Assembly: GCA_020091685.1 (NCBI GenBank)
Contig: CM034607.1
Location: forward strand, 17,599,221-17,663,220
Source: Lutjanus erythropterus
Taxonomy: Eukaryota > Chordata > Actinopteri > Lutjaniformes > Lutjanidae
Direction of reading: 5' to 3'
Length of the DNA: 64,000 bases
In this document: positions 54,337-64,000 of the stretch, piece by piece
Layout of the letters: the number at the start of each line of letters is the position of its first letter
Numbering within the stretch: the first letter of the stretch is position 1
Made by a program: the position numbers and the translations under genes
The notes under the pieces: generated by a model
Told to the model about the DNA's origin: nothing
Database searches by the model: none
What the model saw: the letters and a program-made list of their open reading frames with translations, nothing else

Positions 54337-57300
54337 TTTCACAATTTGTTCTATGGCATAAAATACCCCACTCGTGAAGTTTTTACATGTCTTTAGAAAA
54401 GCAGGTTTCTAACAAGTGTCTAAAAGAGACCATAGTGTTTGTTGCAGACATTAAACATCATCACACTGCTGATATTCTGGCAATCCTCCACCCATATGTA
54501 TCTGTTCTTTATTTTTCTCTATTTTTTCATTCATACCTTTGACTTTCCTGCTTGAAGGGTCTCCCGTTTAGCAAGTATTGTACTGGACTGGCATTTTTGG
54601 ACTAATCCTGGGAGCTCTGCAAATCCCGTCTTTTTTTTCATTGCTTTATATAAATGTATTGGGTGCTTTATGTCTAATGTGTGTGTACTTGACATACTGT
54701 GAAAAACTTAAAATTAATTACTTAAAAAAAAGCCTTAAAAAAGCATCATCACACCAAACACTGGTCACTTGTGAATATTATCTTGCTGAACAAAATGTGT
54801 CAATATCACAAACTTTTGTTCACCGCAGAGCTGATTTCCTGCACTAATCCAAAATCCAATGGAAAAATCCCATCGGCATGCTAACTTCCAGGCTGCAAAT
54901 GTAGCATCACGCTATAGTCAAAGCTAACCAACCATGGGCAGTAGCTGTCAGATTATTTGCATCTATAGTGAAACTATAAATACCGAGAGTCCGCTGTAGC
55001 TTTGACAGTCACTAGAAGCACATTTCGGCTCTTTTTTAAAAAGTTTTGTGTTGTAGTTAGCTGAGCTGATGCTAGCGGCTCAGAGAGGAGAGGTGTGTGA
55101 TTGTGTGTGTCAGGTGTCAGTACCTAGCCATAGCCCTGCTGTCTAGTAGTGCTTCTACAGCCATCAAAAGCACCAAAACTTAAAAATATTAAGTAGAGGG
55201 TCAGCAAAAAATAGCGTAAACTCCTGTGAAGGATCTTGATCACCATATATCTGAATATGAGCACAGAGACTGTCACTCAGTAGCGACGGTGGGGGGAGGT
55301 GAGCCACCCAAATCAGATTAGGAGGCGTTAACCTCCTTTTTTAAAAATATAAATTTAATGATGTGGAGCAGTTCCAAACAGTCAGCTTGCAAAGTTCAGG
55401 ATAATGTAAAACAGTGGGTGGCATTTTGAGCTATTTTCAACCCATGAAAAGCAGATATTTATAAATTAGTCAAGAACTGTTGATATTAACACCAGTATTG
55501 ATGCCTTCCACCACAATACAGTAATATAATTTAGAGTACAGCTCAATAAGCGTGTTTAATTGTGCATTGTGTCTTAAAACACCACCAAGTAGAGGAGTCA
55601 AAAAATGAAAGCATTTGCACATCTTTCTCAATCACACATCCCGTTCATCACAACCCAGTCACCCACACACTCACACACCCACACGAACAGTAAATCAGAA
55701 ACTGAAGACTGGCTGTGCTCGAAATCAATCCCTTGGTCACTCATTCACTACTCCCTAAACAATAAACACTCAATAATTTACTCTCTATTGAGCAGTAAAT
55801 TGAGATTTCAGACACTTTTAAGTCATCGTCATTTGGTATCATTACTAACAGGTAGTGCTTTATTTTTTGGATCTATAAAATGTGACGCACTGCACTGTGG
55901 GACTGTTTACAGAAAGTAGGGTACACGCCATGGGCACTACTTATTTTGTTTCATCGTGGGGATTTTTGAGGACACAGTATTGTGCATAAATTTCACACTT
56001 CATACTATAAATTTCATTTTATATTGGTATATTAAATACGTCTCTCATTTGGTGCTTTTTATGATGTCCTTTTTTAGGATGTATCATGTTGCTTTGCCTA
56101 CCCTCTCTATATTTAGCACTTTAAAAACAAGTTTTTAGATGTGCGTTTAAAGGGATAGTCTGGATTATTTGATGTGGGGTTGTATGAGGTATGTCGCTCC
56201 CTTATTATACTCGTGTTTCTAAACCAACCAAACTCCATAGACAAAATCAGTAATTTTACTTCATAGAACACAGGAGTTGTTGGTCTCCCACTGAAACTAT
56301 CACTTACTTTGTTTGTGTGATTCTGTGACTTTGGCGAATCCAAACTAACATTTCAAAACTCAAAAGTCACACAATAACACAAACAAACTAACAGACTGAG
56401 ATAGTGGGAGACCAGCAACTCCCATGTTCTGTGAGGTAAAATGATCAATTTCACTATGAGTGCTCCTTTCTACTTCTCCTTTGGGTTAAAACGTCTTCTG
56501 TTCAAGCTTAATAACCCTCAGTTGCATTTATACAATTTAAAATGTCACCCATGTCCCTTAATGGACACTCCCCTTGCCTCTCTGCTTGGTTTGAAGCCAG
56601 CGATCGTATATACAACCCATCTTTCTAGGTGCCCCCATTGGCTGATATGTATGTAGATGCATATGATTGGTTTTCTTTCTTATAAATATATATATATATA
56701 TTTACATTTTTTTCAGCTTCATACTTCCCCTATTTTATTTAAGTCATTTGTAATGGGTTTCATGATGACCCTGATGAGGCCAAAAGATGAAGAGTGCTAG
56801 CCTCAAAATAAAGTTGTTACATACTACAAGTGTTGCTGGAGTTTTTACGTCCACAGTTGAGAATCAGACAGGGGATTTAAGGGCAGAGGGACGGGGACAC
56901 ACAAGTTCCTTCCATGGTGGCCTTAAGCCGGCTTAATGTGGAAACTCTTCACTCTGGTTTGGACTTCAATCAACACTAAGCTGGCATTTTCTCACCAGAA
57001 AATGAAGCTTGTCAAAATACCTCTCCATAGTGGATAAATCTGAAAACACCTGCCTCAAGTTTTAGTGTGGGCAGAGAAAACTGAGCCTTGATGTAAACCT
57101 GTTCGAGGGCAGTGCAGCAGTGAAGGTAAAGGGGTAGTCAAGCACTTCAGTATTGCACATCTATAACATTGGATGACTCATGATGCACAAAAAAGACACA
57201 ATCTGTAAAGCAGAGGAGTTTCTGTTTATTTCTGTCCGCTTGCCACGATCACTCATTTTAAATTTCAATATAGCCAATCATACAGCGCAGCTATGTTTGT

Positions 57301-60300
57301 TTTGTCAAATGGCTTCAGGGTCATAAAGTAATGATTTTATTGATGACTCAGCACAGCAATCAGAGCTGCAATCAAATCGCTATTTTCTGCTCATTTAACT
57401 GTCTGACAACAGAAACGGAAAAATATGTAAATGAGAATAACAAGAGTAAATTGTGATTTCAGCTGTATGAAAACATCAACAGCAGGAGCAGACGGAAAGG
57501 ATGCTTAAAGGAACAGTTCACCCCAAAATCAAAAACAACATATTTTTCCTCTTACCTGTAGTGCTATTTATCCATCGAGATTGTTTTGGTGTTAGTTGCT
57601 GAGTGTTGGTGATATCAGCTGTAGAGATGTCTGTCTTCTCTACAATATAATGGAACTAAAAATTTAATTTGAAAAACCCAACAGCAATGTCGCTTTCCAA
57701 AAATCACAACCCAGTTTCTCAAGATAATTCCCACAACTTGCTGTGAGCAGTTTCATGTTGGAATTGGTTTCTTTCTACCAAACAACACCCACCAACCATA
57801 TCAGTGTGCAGAAGAAAGCGTGCATCTGCTCTTGAACAAAAGGCTACAGCTCAGCTGAGGAGGATGCCATTAATTTTTACATAATGCACTGCCACAAACA
57901 TAAGCCTCTCTTCCATGAGTAGATGCACACTTCCTTCTGCGCAGTTGGTGGCAGTGTTGGGTGTCCACTACTTTTGGCAGTAACAGCTAATTACTTTTTC
58001 AAATTAATGACACAATTGTAATAACTGACATTTAAATGGGCTTTTTACTCGTTACGTTTGTCTTACCTGTAAATACTGGACAGCTGCAGAGGATAGCAGA
58101 CGTAGCAAACAAACACAACCTCTCCCCCGATCTATGATCTAATGACACCGGTGGCATTAGACAAGTCAGGCAATGTGAGCTTGCTTTTCATTATGGTGTA
58201 ACATAGACCATTCATCATATAATTATTTATTAACTACTGTAAGAACCCTTATTAACATTCAGCACTGTTTGTGGGTCTTCCTCTGTTAAATACTACTGTT
58301 ATGTTAGGCAATAAAAGTGTAGCTTACATGTATGAACACTGGTCATTGCTGTCCTCTAGTGGTCGGGAGTATTAATAACTCCTATTAGTGATAATAGCTA
58401 CAATGACAGATAAAAATGTGACAGCACTAAAATAAAAATAGTTACGTGTTCGTTAATTAGAGAGTTAGAGCAGACATTTAAAAGTAACACAAAAGTTACT
58501 TTCCATAGTAATTAATTACTTTTATAGTAATTGGTAAAGTTATTCAATTACTTTTGAGAGGAGTGACCAGCAACAGTAACTAACTAATTACTGAATTTTA
58601 GTAACTTGCACAACACTGGTTGGCTGACAATAGAAAGAAAGTAGCTCCTACAAGAAACTGCTCACAACAGGGCCTGTGGATTATCCTGATAAACAGGGTC
58701 TTGATTTCTGGTCATGATGATTTATCTTCGGGAGAAGGCAGACATCTCTACGGCTGATATCTCCAAAATGAAGCAACTTTTATCAAAGATGGATAAATGT
58801 GTATTTTTGATTTTGGGGTGAACTGTTCCTTTGACCAACTGAGTGCATATGTTGGCTGTGATGTGCAGTTCTGTTGTTGGCTGACTGAGGATGGAGAAGA
58901 AAGAGATTTAAATGCTAAACGAACTGAAAAATGACGGATGCAGGCAAACAGTGATTAGCAGGTTTAGTATGGACATAGTCTGAAAGAGAGGAGAAGAAAG
59001 GGAAAGAGACGACGGTGCTGACTGATTCATTTTCTTCTTAAATCTCATAATAGTATTATACCACCTTTCATTTTGTTATAGCAGTGAAGCTCCCTGGGTT
59101 GAAAGAGAAACAAATTGAATTTACAGGCACAAAGAACATGAAGGCTGACAGAGGAGCTGGAGAGGATATCGAAATGTGGACTCGAACAATGCAGCTTCTG
59201 TTGAACTTATCAGACGCCTCAAAATGCCACATTCGGAAGCGACGACAACGTAAAAATGCACATCCGTCTGTTGAAAATGAGCTTCTTTTTTGGAATCAGA
59301 CAGCTCTGTATCACGGTTTGAGATAAAGCAATTTGCCGGGCTGCTGTTTCAACCACAGGAGGTGCCTGTGCTGCACTCTCCTGTTCTGAATTGTAATTTA
59401 TTTTGAGTGTGCTCTCCACTAGCGCAGAACTGAACTGAGGGCAGCCCTCAATGAGTCATGCTTAATAAGGAGAGCCACACACAAGCTTCAACAGCCAGAT
59501 CAGAAAATCAGCCTGAATTACACCAACGTGATTTACGTTAAGTAGGTAATTCCTACACACGCAGACAGCCAGAGCTCACTCAAACGCAGACAGACGCTCA
59601 CAGATAGGTGCACACACAACTGCTGCTGTGTGCGTGTGATGGCCTAATCTGTGTGGACTGTAATCTCATTAGAGTAAATAAGATCTGGTGGGAATCGAGC
59701 CCTGGTTGTTGCTTGTTTGCGAAGGTGTGTCTGTGTTTAAAGGTGTTTTCAATAAATCTGTATCATAACCTGTCTGTCAAGCCAAGCGGCATGTTTGCAT
59801 TGTGTGGTTGTGTGCCTTTGTGCACATGAGTCTGGTGAACGGAGCGACCATAACTCCAGGACAGAGAGGGGACGACGGGGCAGGGGGGAGGAGGGTGGGG
59901 TCTTTAGGGTCAGCAGATTGAAACCCAGCAGCTGTCGCATTTAAAAGAACCAGGGCGTGAGTGTTTCACCTCACACCATACTCGCCAACCCTCCCAATTT
60001 TCCCAGGAGACCCCCGTTTTTCATTGTCCTCTCTCTCCCAGGGTCACATTCTCACATATTTTTCTCCCAATTTATGGCAATTTTTTTTTACACCTACTCT
60101 TCTTATCACAACCTGATTCTGGCTCTACCACTCCAAAGTCAACTGTTTCCACCTCAGCAACAATACAGCTACATGTGACATGGAAATTAGCTGCTTGTGC
60201 ACACTGTATCCACTTCTCCTTTAACGCATTCATGATCATGCCTCGTCCTCAGTGAATGAGACACAGAGAGAGGGAGAGAAAAAGAAAAATATAATATAAT

Positions 60301-61335
60301 TTCCAATGTCTGGAAAGGAAGAATTCACATTTTTTATGGAAGTTTTAAAGAAATGAGCACATTTTTTGAGTACAGCCTAACTACAGTTATATCTTGTGGT
60401 TGAACTGTTATAGGTTGAAGTTAAGGGTCATCTGTTATAGGTCATCTGCAGGCATCTGTCTACTAAAAGAATGGGAACTTACTTTGTCATTTACATTCTC
60501 TATAAAAGTCTATAAAAATTAAATGTTGTCTGGGGAAAACCCTCAGACACCCCACTTTGGTTCCAAAATCTTCCCTGTTTTTGAGGTTTCGAGTAGAGAT
60601 ATACTAATCCACTTTTTTCAGTTCCGATCCAAACTCAGAGATTCAACTGAACTTCAGTCTGTAAAGCTTGTGTAGTTTGTATAGCGTAACTTGTGCAACG
60701 GTGTCCTTAAACCGTAGTGGTAGGATGATAGGATGAGAGACACCCTTCATTTGCATAATTGCCCACAATACATTACTGAGAGTTTAAGCGTGCTTTTTTG
60801 GGGTTCCAAAATGCAAATGTTACTATTTGTTAGTGTTTGTAATGTGTTTGTAATGTGTTTGTTCAGAACATGGTGGTTTATGTGGGTAATTGTCCTTTTT
60901 GTGCTGGTTTATTGTTACACCATGAGTGAGGTGGCTTGCACATTTCTTCCCTCCAGCTATGTGATGAAAACACAGCTGTCGAAATGTGTTTTCTTATATT
61001 ACATTCAAATGTAGAGTAGACATGAAAAGTTTCTCTCAGTTTGTGCAACTGAGTGTAGTATTTACAAATAGAAAACATGTGGCATCGTGGAACTTAGATC
61101 AAAACGCAGACTGGTGATGCGAGTCCAATACTTGATGAATGCCTTTCGTCATCATCGATCCTGATACCCATACAGGATCAGATCGGTCCCATCTCTAGTT
61201 CCAAGGTTGGCACACACACCCTGAAACACACAAAAACTTACAGCCAGAGCCGGAGCCTGAGTAGAGGTCCTCATCGTCATAGAAATCGTCTCTCGTCGAC
61301 CCTTCATCATCGATAGACGGTGACCAAGTCTGTCC
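47339..61335 (-). CDS. sdc3: syndecan-3, exons 2-5 (5' exon outside window)
   Basis: Single-pass cell-surface heparan-sulfate proteoglycan of neural and cartilage tissue. Exons in transcript order: 61242-61335, 53031-53911, 50806-50995, 47339-47505, totalling 1332 nt (443 residues and stop). Features: GAG-attachment motif DLYSGSGSG, a long Thr/Pro/Ser ectodomain, juxtamembrane [14 protein letters not shown], transmembrane [20 protein letters not shown], constant region [10 protein letters not shown], variable region [18 protein letters not shown] and PDZ ligand EEFYA. The variable region is syndecan-3 specific. The signal-peptide exon is not found up to 64000. Unusual for the family: a 97-codon Arg/Glu tract in the ectodomain, and a possible extra transmembrane exon at 50273-50326. 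Confidence 0.95.
47506..50272 (-). other. sdc3: sdc3 intron between the alternative exon and exon 5
   Basis: Holds a GT microsatellite (48033-48063), a family H fragment (49085-49210), and AT-rich sequence near 49670-50010 that may be a degraded small element. No other exon-like frame was seen. Confidence 0.45.
50273..50326 (-). CDS. sdc3: candidate alternative transmembrane exon of sdc3
   Basis: A 54-bp exon with a strong acceptor (CTCTGTCTTTCCTTCAG) and donor (GTAAAG), phase 1 at both ends, lying between exons 4 and 5. It encodes [18 protein letters not shown], aligned over its whole length with the canonical [18 protein letters not shown] (9 of 18 identical, most others conservative). Inclusion is in frame and would double the hydrophobic segment. 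Reading through its donor instead gives about 35 codons of new tail before a TAG. It carries Asp in the middle of the segment. Not known to me in other syndecans; expression unproven. Confidence 0.6.
50806..50995 (-). CDS. sdc3: sdc3 exon 4: juxtamembrane ectodomain
   Basis: Encodes [20 protein letters not shown] through [27 protein letters not shown] and SSAAQLPQK are conserved with mammalian SDC3. The membrane-proximal Ser-Gly pair of mammals (DSGSS) is GGSS here. The acceptor is TCTCAG and the donor ATAG|GTTGG. Phase 0 to 1. Confidence 0.95.
51000..53030 (-). other. sdc3: sdc3 intron 3
   Basis: 51000-52000 shows nothing recognised. 52020-52760 holds a family E element with a three-copy tandem unit. 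Confidence 0.5.
52250..52600. repeat. three-copy tandem repeat of about 150 bp (family E)
   Basis: CATAAAGACCGTAAACAAAG and close variants start at 52263, 52414 and 52561, each followed by GGGAAACAGC(C/T)AGCC. The first two copies continue with TTTCTGAG and a GAGATAAG motif. A TAGC tetranucleotide run lies just before at 52236-52260. Confidence 0.8.
53031..53911 (-). CDS. sdc3: sdc3 exon 3: mucin-like ectodomain with Arg-Glu tract
   Basis: Encodes about 293 residues: [20 protein letters not shown], a Pro/Ala/Thr segment, an ESG site, the Arg/Glu tract (53430-53720), then Thr-rich sequence ending PTTSP. The acceptor is CTCCAG and the donor CCA|GTAAGT. Phase 1 to 0. The tract is on the same continuous frame as the flanking mucin-like sequence, so it is translated if the exon is used. 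A 289-codon open frame on the opposite strand is its Ser/Leu shadow. Confidence 0.93.
53430..53720 (-). repeat. sdc3: coding Arg-Glu tract (interrupted GA repeat) in sdc3
   Basis: 97 codons from WERDREL to LERIR, made almost only of Glu and Arg with a few Lys, Gln, Leu, Asp and Met. The DNA is a GA dinucleotide repeat (CT on the plus strand) interrupted at synonymous places: Arg is written AGA, AGG, CGA, CGT and CGG, and Glu is GAG or GAA. Confidence 0.95.
54269..54335. repeat. AC microsatellite
   Basis: About 33 perfect AC units, the longest uninterrupted array in the window. Confidence 0.97.
56148..56458. mobile_element. family A foldback, short internally deleted copy
   Basis: Left end AAAGGGATAGTCTGGATTAT. 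The arms are cut to about 200 and 100 bp and meet at GAATCCAAACTAACATTTC near 56336. The right arm ends within GTGAGGTAAAATGATC. Confidence 0.72.
57505..58833. mobile_element. family B long foldback element interrupted by a hAT element
   Basis: Ends TTAAAGGAACAGTTCACCCC and GGGGTGAACTGTTCCTTTGA are inverted. Arms share AGAGATGTCTGTCTTCTC against GAGAAGGCAGACATCTCTAC. Without the insertion at 57952-58618 it would be about 650 bp. No coding content. Confidence 0.8.
57952..58618. mobile_element. non-autonomous hAT element nested in family B
   Basis: Begins CAGTGTTGGGTG and ends GCACAACACTG, terminal inverted repeats of the fish hAT type. It is flanked by eight-base target duplications GTTGGTGG (57944-57951) and GTTGGCTG (58619-58626), seven of eight matching. 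667 bp with no transposase; the interior is rich in TAATTACT-like strings. Confidence 0.82.
60593..61198. mobile_element. small DNA element (GATCGGTGCATC-type ends)
   Basis: Left end TAGAGATATACTAATCCACT then TTTTTTCAGTTCCGATCC. Right end GATCAGATCGGTCCCATCTC then TAG, imperfectly inverted. It ends just upstream (plus-strand sense) of sdc3 exon 2. No transposase frame was recognised. Confidence 0.5.
61242..61335 (-). CDS. sdc3: sdc3 exon 2: acidic N-terminus and GAG-attachment cluster
   Basis: Encodes [20 protein letters not shown] then [11 protein letters not shown]. The clustered Ser-Gly pairs behind acidic residues are the main heparan-sulfate attachment site. The acceptor is CTCTCTCAG and the donor GTAAGT, ending in phase 1. 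Confidence 0.93.
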
Positions 61336-61460
61336 CTGAGAGAGAGAGACACAGAAGGGGGGGGAGGGTATACAGATGACAGAGATTAGAGTTATCCATC
61401 ATGAATGACTGAGCTGTTCGTCATTTCATTTAACAGAGAAACCACTTTGGCAGATTACAT

Positions 61461-61471
61461 GCACACACACA

Positions 61472-61511
<40 letters not shown>
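61461..61511. repeat. AC microsatellite
   Basis: About 25 AC units with one AG interruption. Confidence 0.95.
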
Positions 61512-61512
<1 letters not shown>

Positions 61513-62254
61513 CTGTCTGAGAGGGGGTGCAGGCAGCAGCATCATGGTGGACGGGGTAACATCTGTCCGTCTGGGAGGCCATGGAGGAGCATAGTTAATG
61601 AGTTGATCTAAAGCTAGGATTTTGGCAGAGGAACATCAAAGCCTTTAAGGAGAGAGGGGCTTCATTCAGCCTCTGCTTACGTGTCAGTTACAAGTGATGC
61701 TCAGCCTGTAAAGTAGTTTGGAGAGGGCAGTTAAGTTGTGAACTCAGGCTGTCACTCACAGTCATTCCCATTGTTAGTTAATCTGTAAATTATTTTCCTT
61801 TTAGTTTATCAATTAAGTGTTGGACTATAAAAGCCAAGGCGATGTCAAAATGTCTTATTTTGTTGAGCCAACAGTAAAAAACCAAAGGAAAAACACCAAA
61901 TGTTGTTTATGTCTTTGATACACAGTTAATCAGTCAACTAATTGTTTCAGCACTAAATTATTTTTAAATGTCAGAAAACAGTGAATACACCACTGTGGTT
62001 CTGAAATAGGAGTCTGTGGCACTCTCACTTTATTCATTTAAATGATCATAGTATAAAAAAAAAATCATTACTTTATTTTTGACTAAAGGCTTCATAGTTC
62101 AACAAATAGCGTTTGAACTTTTTAAATCTAAAATAGTTCAAAGATTATGTTCTAATCTAACCATGTATAATTTTAATAAATATATAAAAATATTCCCCCG
62201 TCAGTCAAGCATGTGTCACCCATTAATGGTGGAAATCATCTCTCATTAAGGGGT

Positions 62255-62700
62255 CTTTGCCGATAATGTTAAACATCTTAATTTAGCATATCAGTATTAG
62301 CAAATTGGCTAATTAGCAGTTAAAGGTATTATGTGCTTGTCTGTTGCTTCACATATTACCTTTAACACAAAGCACAGCTGAGGCTGATAGACGATTTGAA
62401 GATAATTGGTCACAAATCAAAGTATTGGACAAATAAAAATTTAACCTGATGATACTGAGTGCTAGGTCAAAAGTTAAGGGATCAAGCTTTTACAATTTAT
62501 CCTGAATGTGTGAAGCAAATTTCACAGCAGTTCATCTAACAGTTGTTGAGACATTTCACTCAAAACCACAAATGTGAATCTCATGATGGAGCTAGATTTA
62601 AAATCAGGGGATCAGCACAGTCATTAAGGTTTAATCCCTTTGAGCACCATGGAAATCTGTACCAAATTTCATGGCAAAACATCCAATGGTTGGAGGTAGT
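62255..62700. repeat. family H dispersed repeat
   Basis: Carries TTAACACAAAGCACAGCTGAGGC, ATTGGACAAATAAAAATTTAACCTGATGAT-type segments and CCAAATTTCATGGCAAAACA, typical of this percomorph repeat. It shares order with 21940-22215. Confidence 0.6.
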
Positions 62701-64000
62701 GTGGCCAAAACTGTCTGTCACAATTTCCCAAAGTACAAGGTACATCTTGAAATTGTTTGTTTTGTCTGGCCAGTAGTCCAAAACCCAAATGTGTTCAGTT
62801 TACTGAGATAAAACAAAGATAAGCAGCAAATCCGCACATTTGAGAAGCTGTAACAAATAAATATGTTGCTTTAAAAAGACTTAAATAATCTATCATCAGA
62901 ACTGTTTTGAGCTCCTCGTGTGGGCTGTGAGTAGGGTAAAATTGCCAAGTCATCTGAACAGCCGCCGCTGTTCATCTGAGTTTAACGGCTGCTTTCCGAA
63001 GGCTTTCTGTCTGTAATATGCCTGTAACTGTCTCTCTCATGGATCATTTCACAGCATCCTCTCCACTCATCACTTCACCTTAATCCAGGCCTATTTCATC
63101 TATCTCTGCGATGGGAAAGTGCGAGCTTGCCTGCCGACCTCTGTCAGGGTCAGGTAAGTGAGATTAGTCGTGGATCGTTTGGGGGGGTTGAACCTCCGAG
63201 GAGAGTGACCTCAGCCTCCGGTCACTTTGAGGCTGATCCCTCCTCCTCTCTGTTCATTCATCTCTCTGTCGTTCTCTTGACCTCAATCCCACATCCCTGC
63301 GATGTTTAAACACACACTAAAGCACTCACCCATCACACAGGGTCAGCTAATACTGCTATCAAATGCATGCACTTAAGAGACACCGCCCATACTGCAGCAC
63401 AAAGATACATTTCAAACTACAGTACACATATCACGCTATATTTCAACCCCGGTTACTATTACTACAATAGCCTTCTTTGACTTTTCAAATTCATATTTTC
63501 AAAGACCCACAAATACAGTTAACATGTTAAAAAAATACTGTCTATTGATTTCAACCAATATTTTAAATGTGTTTTTTTCTTTTTTTATATATATTTTGGC
63601 ATTGGTAAAACATAATTAAATTCATTTATTCTGTTCTACATTTTTATTTATTCAAGTATTGTTAAGGTTAATTTTGCAGTACTTTATTTGTGTGTTATCC
63701 TTTTATTGTACAGCTGTAATTTCTGTTACTTTGCAGATTAAGACTTTACATGCAAAACATACAAAATATTAATTATTGTAAGAGATTAAAGTACCAAACT
63801 CTATATGAAGTAGCTTAAATTATCCCCACTTCAACAAGTTTCAACAATAAAATGTTTTGCGCACACGGTAGCATCAGTAATAATTAAAGATTAAAATATA
63901 TAACATTATAACACTCTGAAAGGGGCTGTTCTGCATAATGAGAACTTTTACTGTAATTTTGATTTTTGACAGCTGCATTTGGTCACATGAGGGCAGCAGA

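Larger units (their letters stand above)
53912..61241 (-). other. sdc3: sdc3 intron 2
   Basis: About 7.3 kb holding an AC microsatellite (54269-54335), a family A copy (56148-56458), a TA-rich patch near 56680, a family B foldback with a nested hAT element (57505-58833) and a small element (60593-61198). The stretches 54400-56140, 56830-57500 and 58840-60590 show nothing firmly recognised. Confidence 0.55.
61336..64000 (-). other. sdc3: sdc3 intron 1 (part)
   Basis: Holds an AC microsatellite (61461-61511), a family D fragment (61768-61958), a family H repeat (62255-62700), a family D-like piece (62700-62895), unique sequence at 62930-63310, and AT-rich DNA to the edge. No signal-peptide exon was found on the minus strand, so exon 1 should lie beyond 64000. 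Confidence 0.5.

Noticed and set aside
1-64000. CRISPR arrays, operons, bacterial promoters
   Set aside because: The sequence is vertebrate nuclear DNA; repeats are microsatellites and dispersed elements without regular spacers.

Overview
The window is vertebrate nuclear DNA from a bony fish, most likely a spiny-rayed (percomorph) teleost. Genes have many short exons with GT-AG introns and encode vertebrate-specific proteins. Introns and spacers are AT-rich and full of CA/GT microsatellites and small palindromic DNA-transposon families typical of percomorph genomes. The taxonomic call is inference from repeat families recognised by eye; no search was run.

Three protein-coding genes were found, all on the minus strand. 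(1) matn1, cartilage matrilin-1, lies at 10-7781. Ten exons give a 493-residue reading frame: signal peptide, vWA1, EGF, vWA2 and coiled coil. Every exon phase closes. The last intron is a U12-type AT-AC intron with intact donor and branch site. (2) nobox, the oocyte homeobox regulator, lies at 17251-35446. Nine exons give 795 codons, with a homeodomain at residues 312-371 split over three exons. (3) sdc3, syndecan-3, lies at 47339-61335 and is missing its first exon, which should lie beyond the right edge. It carries the GAG-attachment exon, a long mucin-like ectodomain exon, a juxtamembrane exon and the transmembrane/cytoplasmic exon with its EFYA tail.

Layout: 1-7.8 kb matn1; 7.8-17.1 kb spacer with repeats and one small TTF-type zinc-finger ORF of transposase type; 17.1-35.45 kb nobox, with introns holding palindromic elements, LINE scraps and a nuclear-receptor-site-rich repeat; 35.45-about 42 kb repeat-rich spacer; about 42-47.3 kb probable long 3' UTR or downstream region of sdc3, holding a CA-rich kilobase and a LINE-1 fragment; 47.3-64 kb sdc3 exons 2-5 and its large introns.

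The genes do not form a pathway: matn1 is cartilage matrix, nobox is oocyte transcription, and sdc3 is a neural and cartilage heparan-sulfate proteoglycan. In mammals MATN1 and SDC3 are close neighbours with LAPTM5 between them. Here nobox occupies that space and no laptm5 exon was recognised.

The most unusual points are two features of sdc3: a 97-codon Arg-Glu-rich tract inside the ectodomain, and an extra 54-bp phase 1-1 exon that looks like a duplicated transmembrane segment. Next come the matn1 U12 intron largely filled by a 780-bp foldback element, a perfect estrogen-response element beside DR1 sites in nobox intron 2, and nested transposon insertions.
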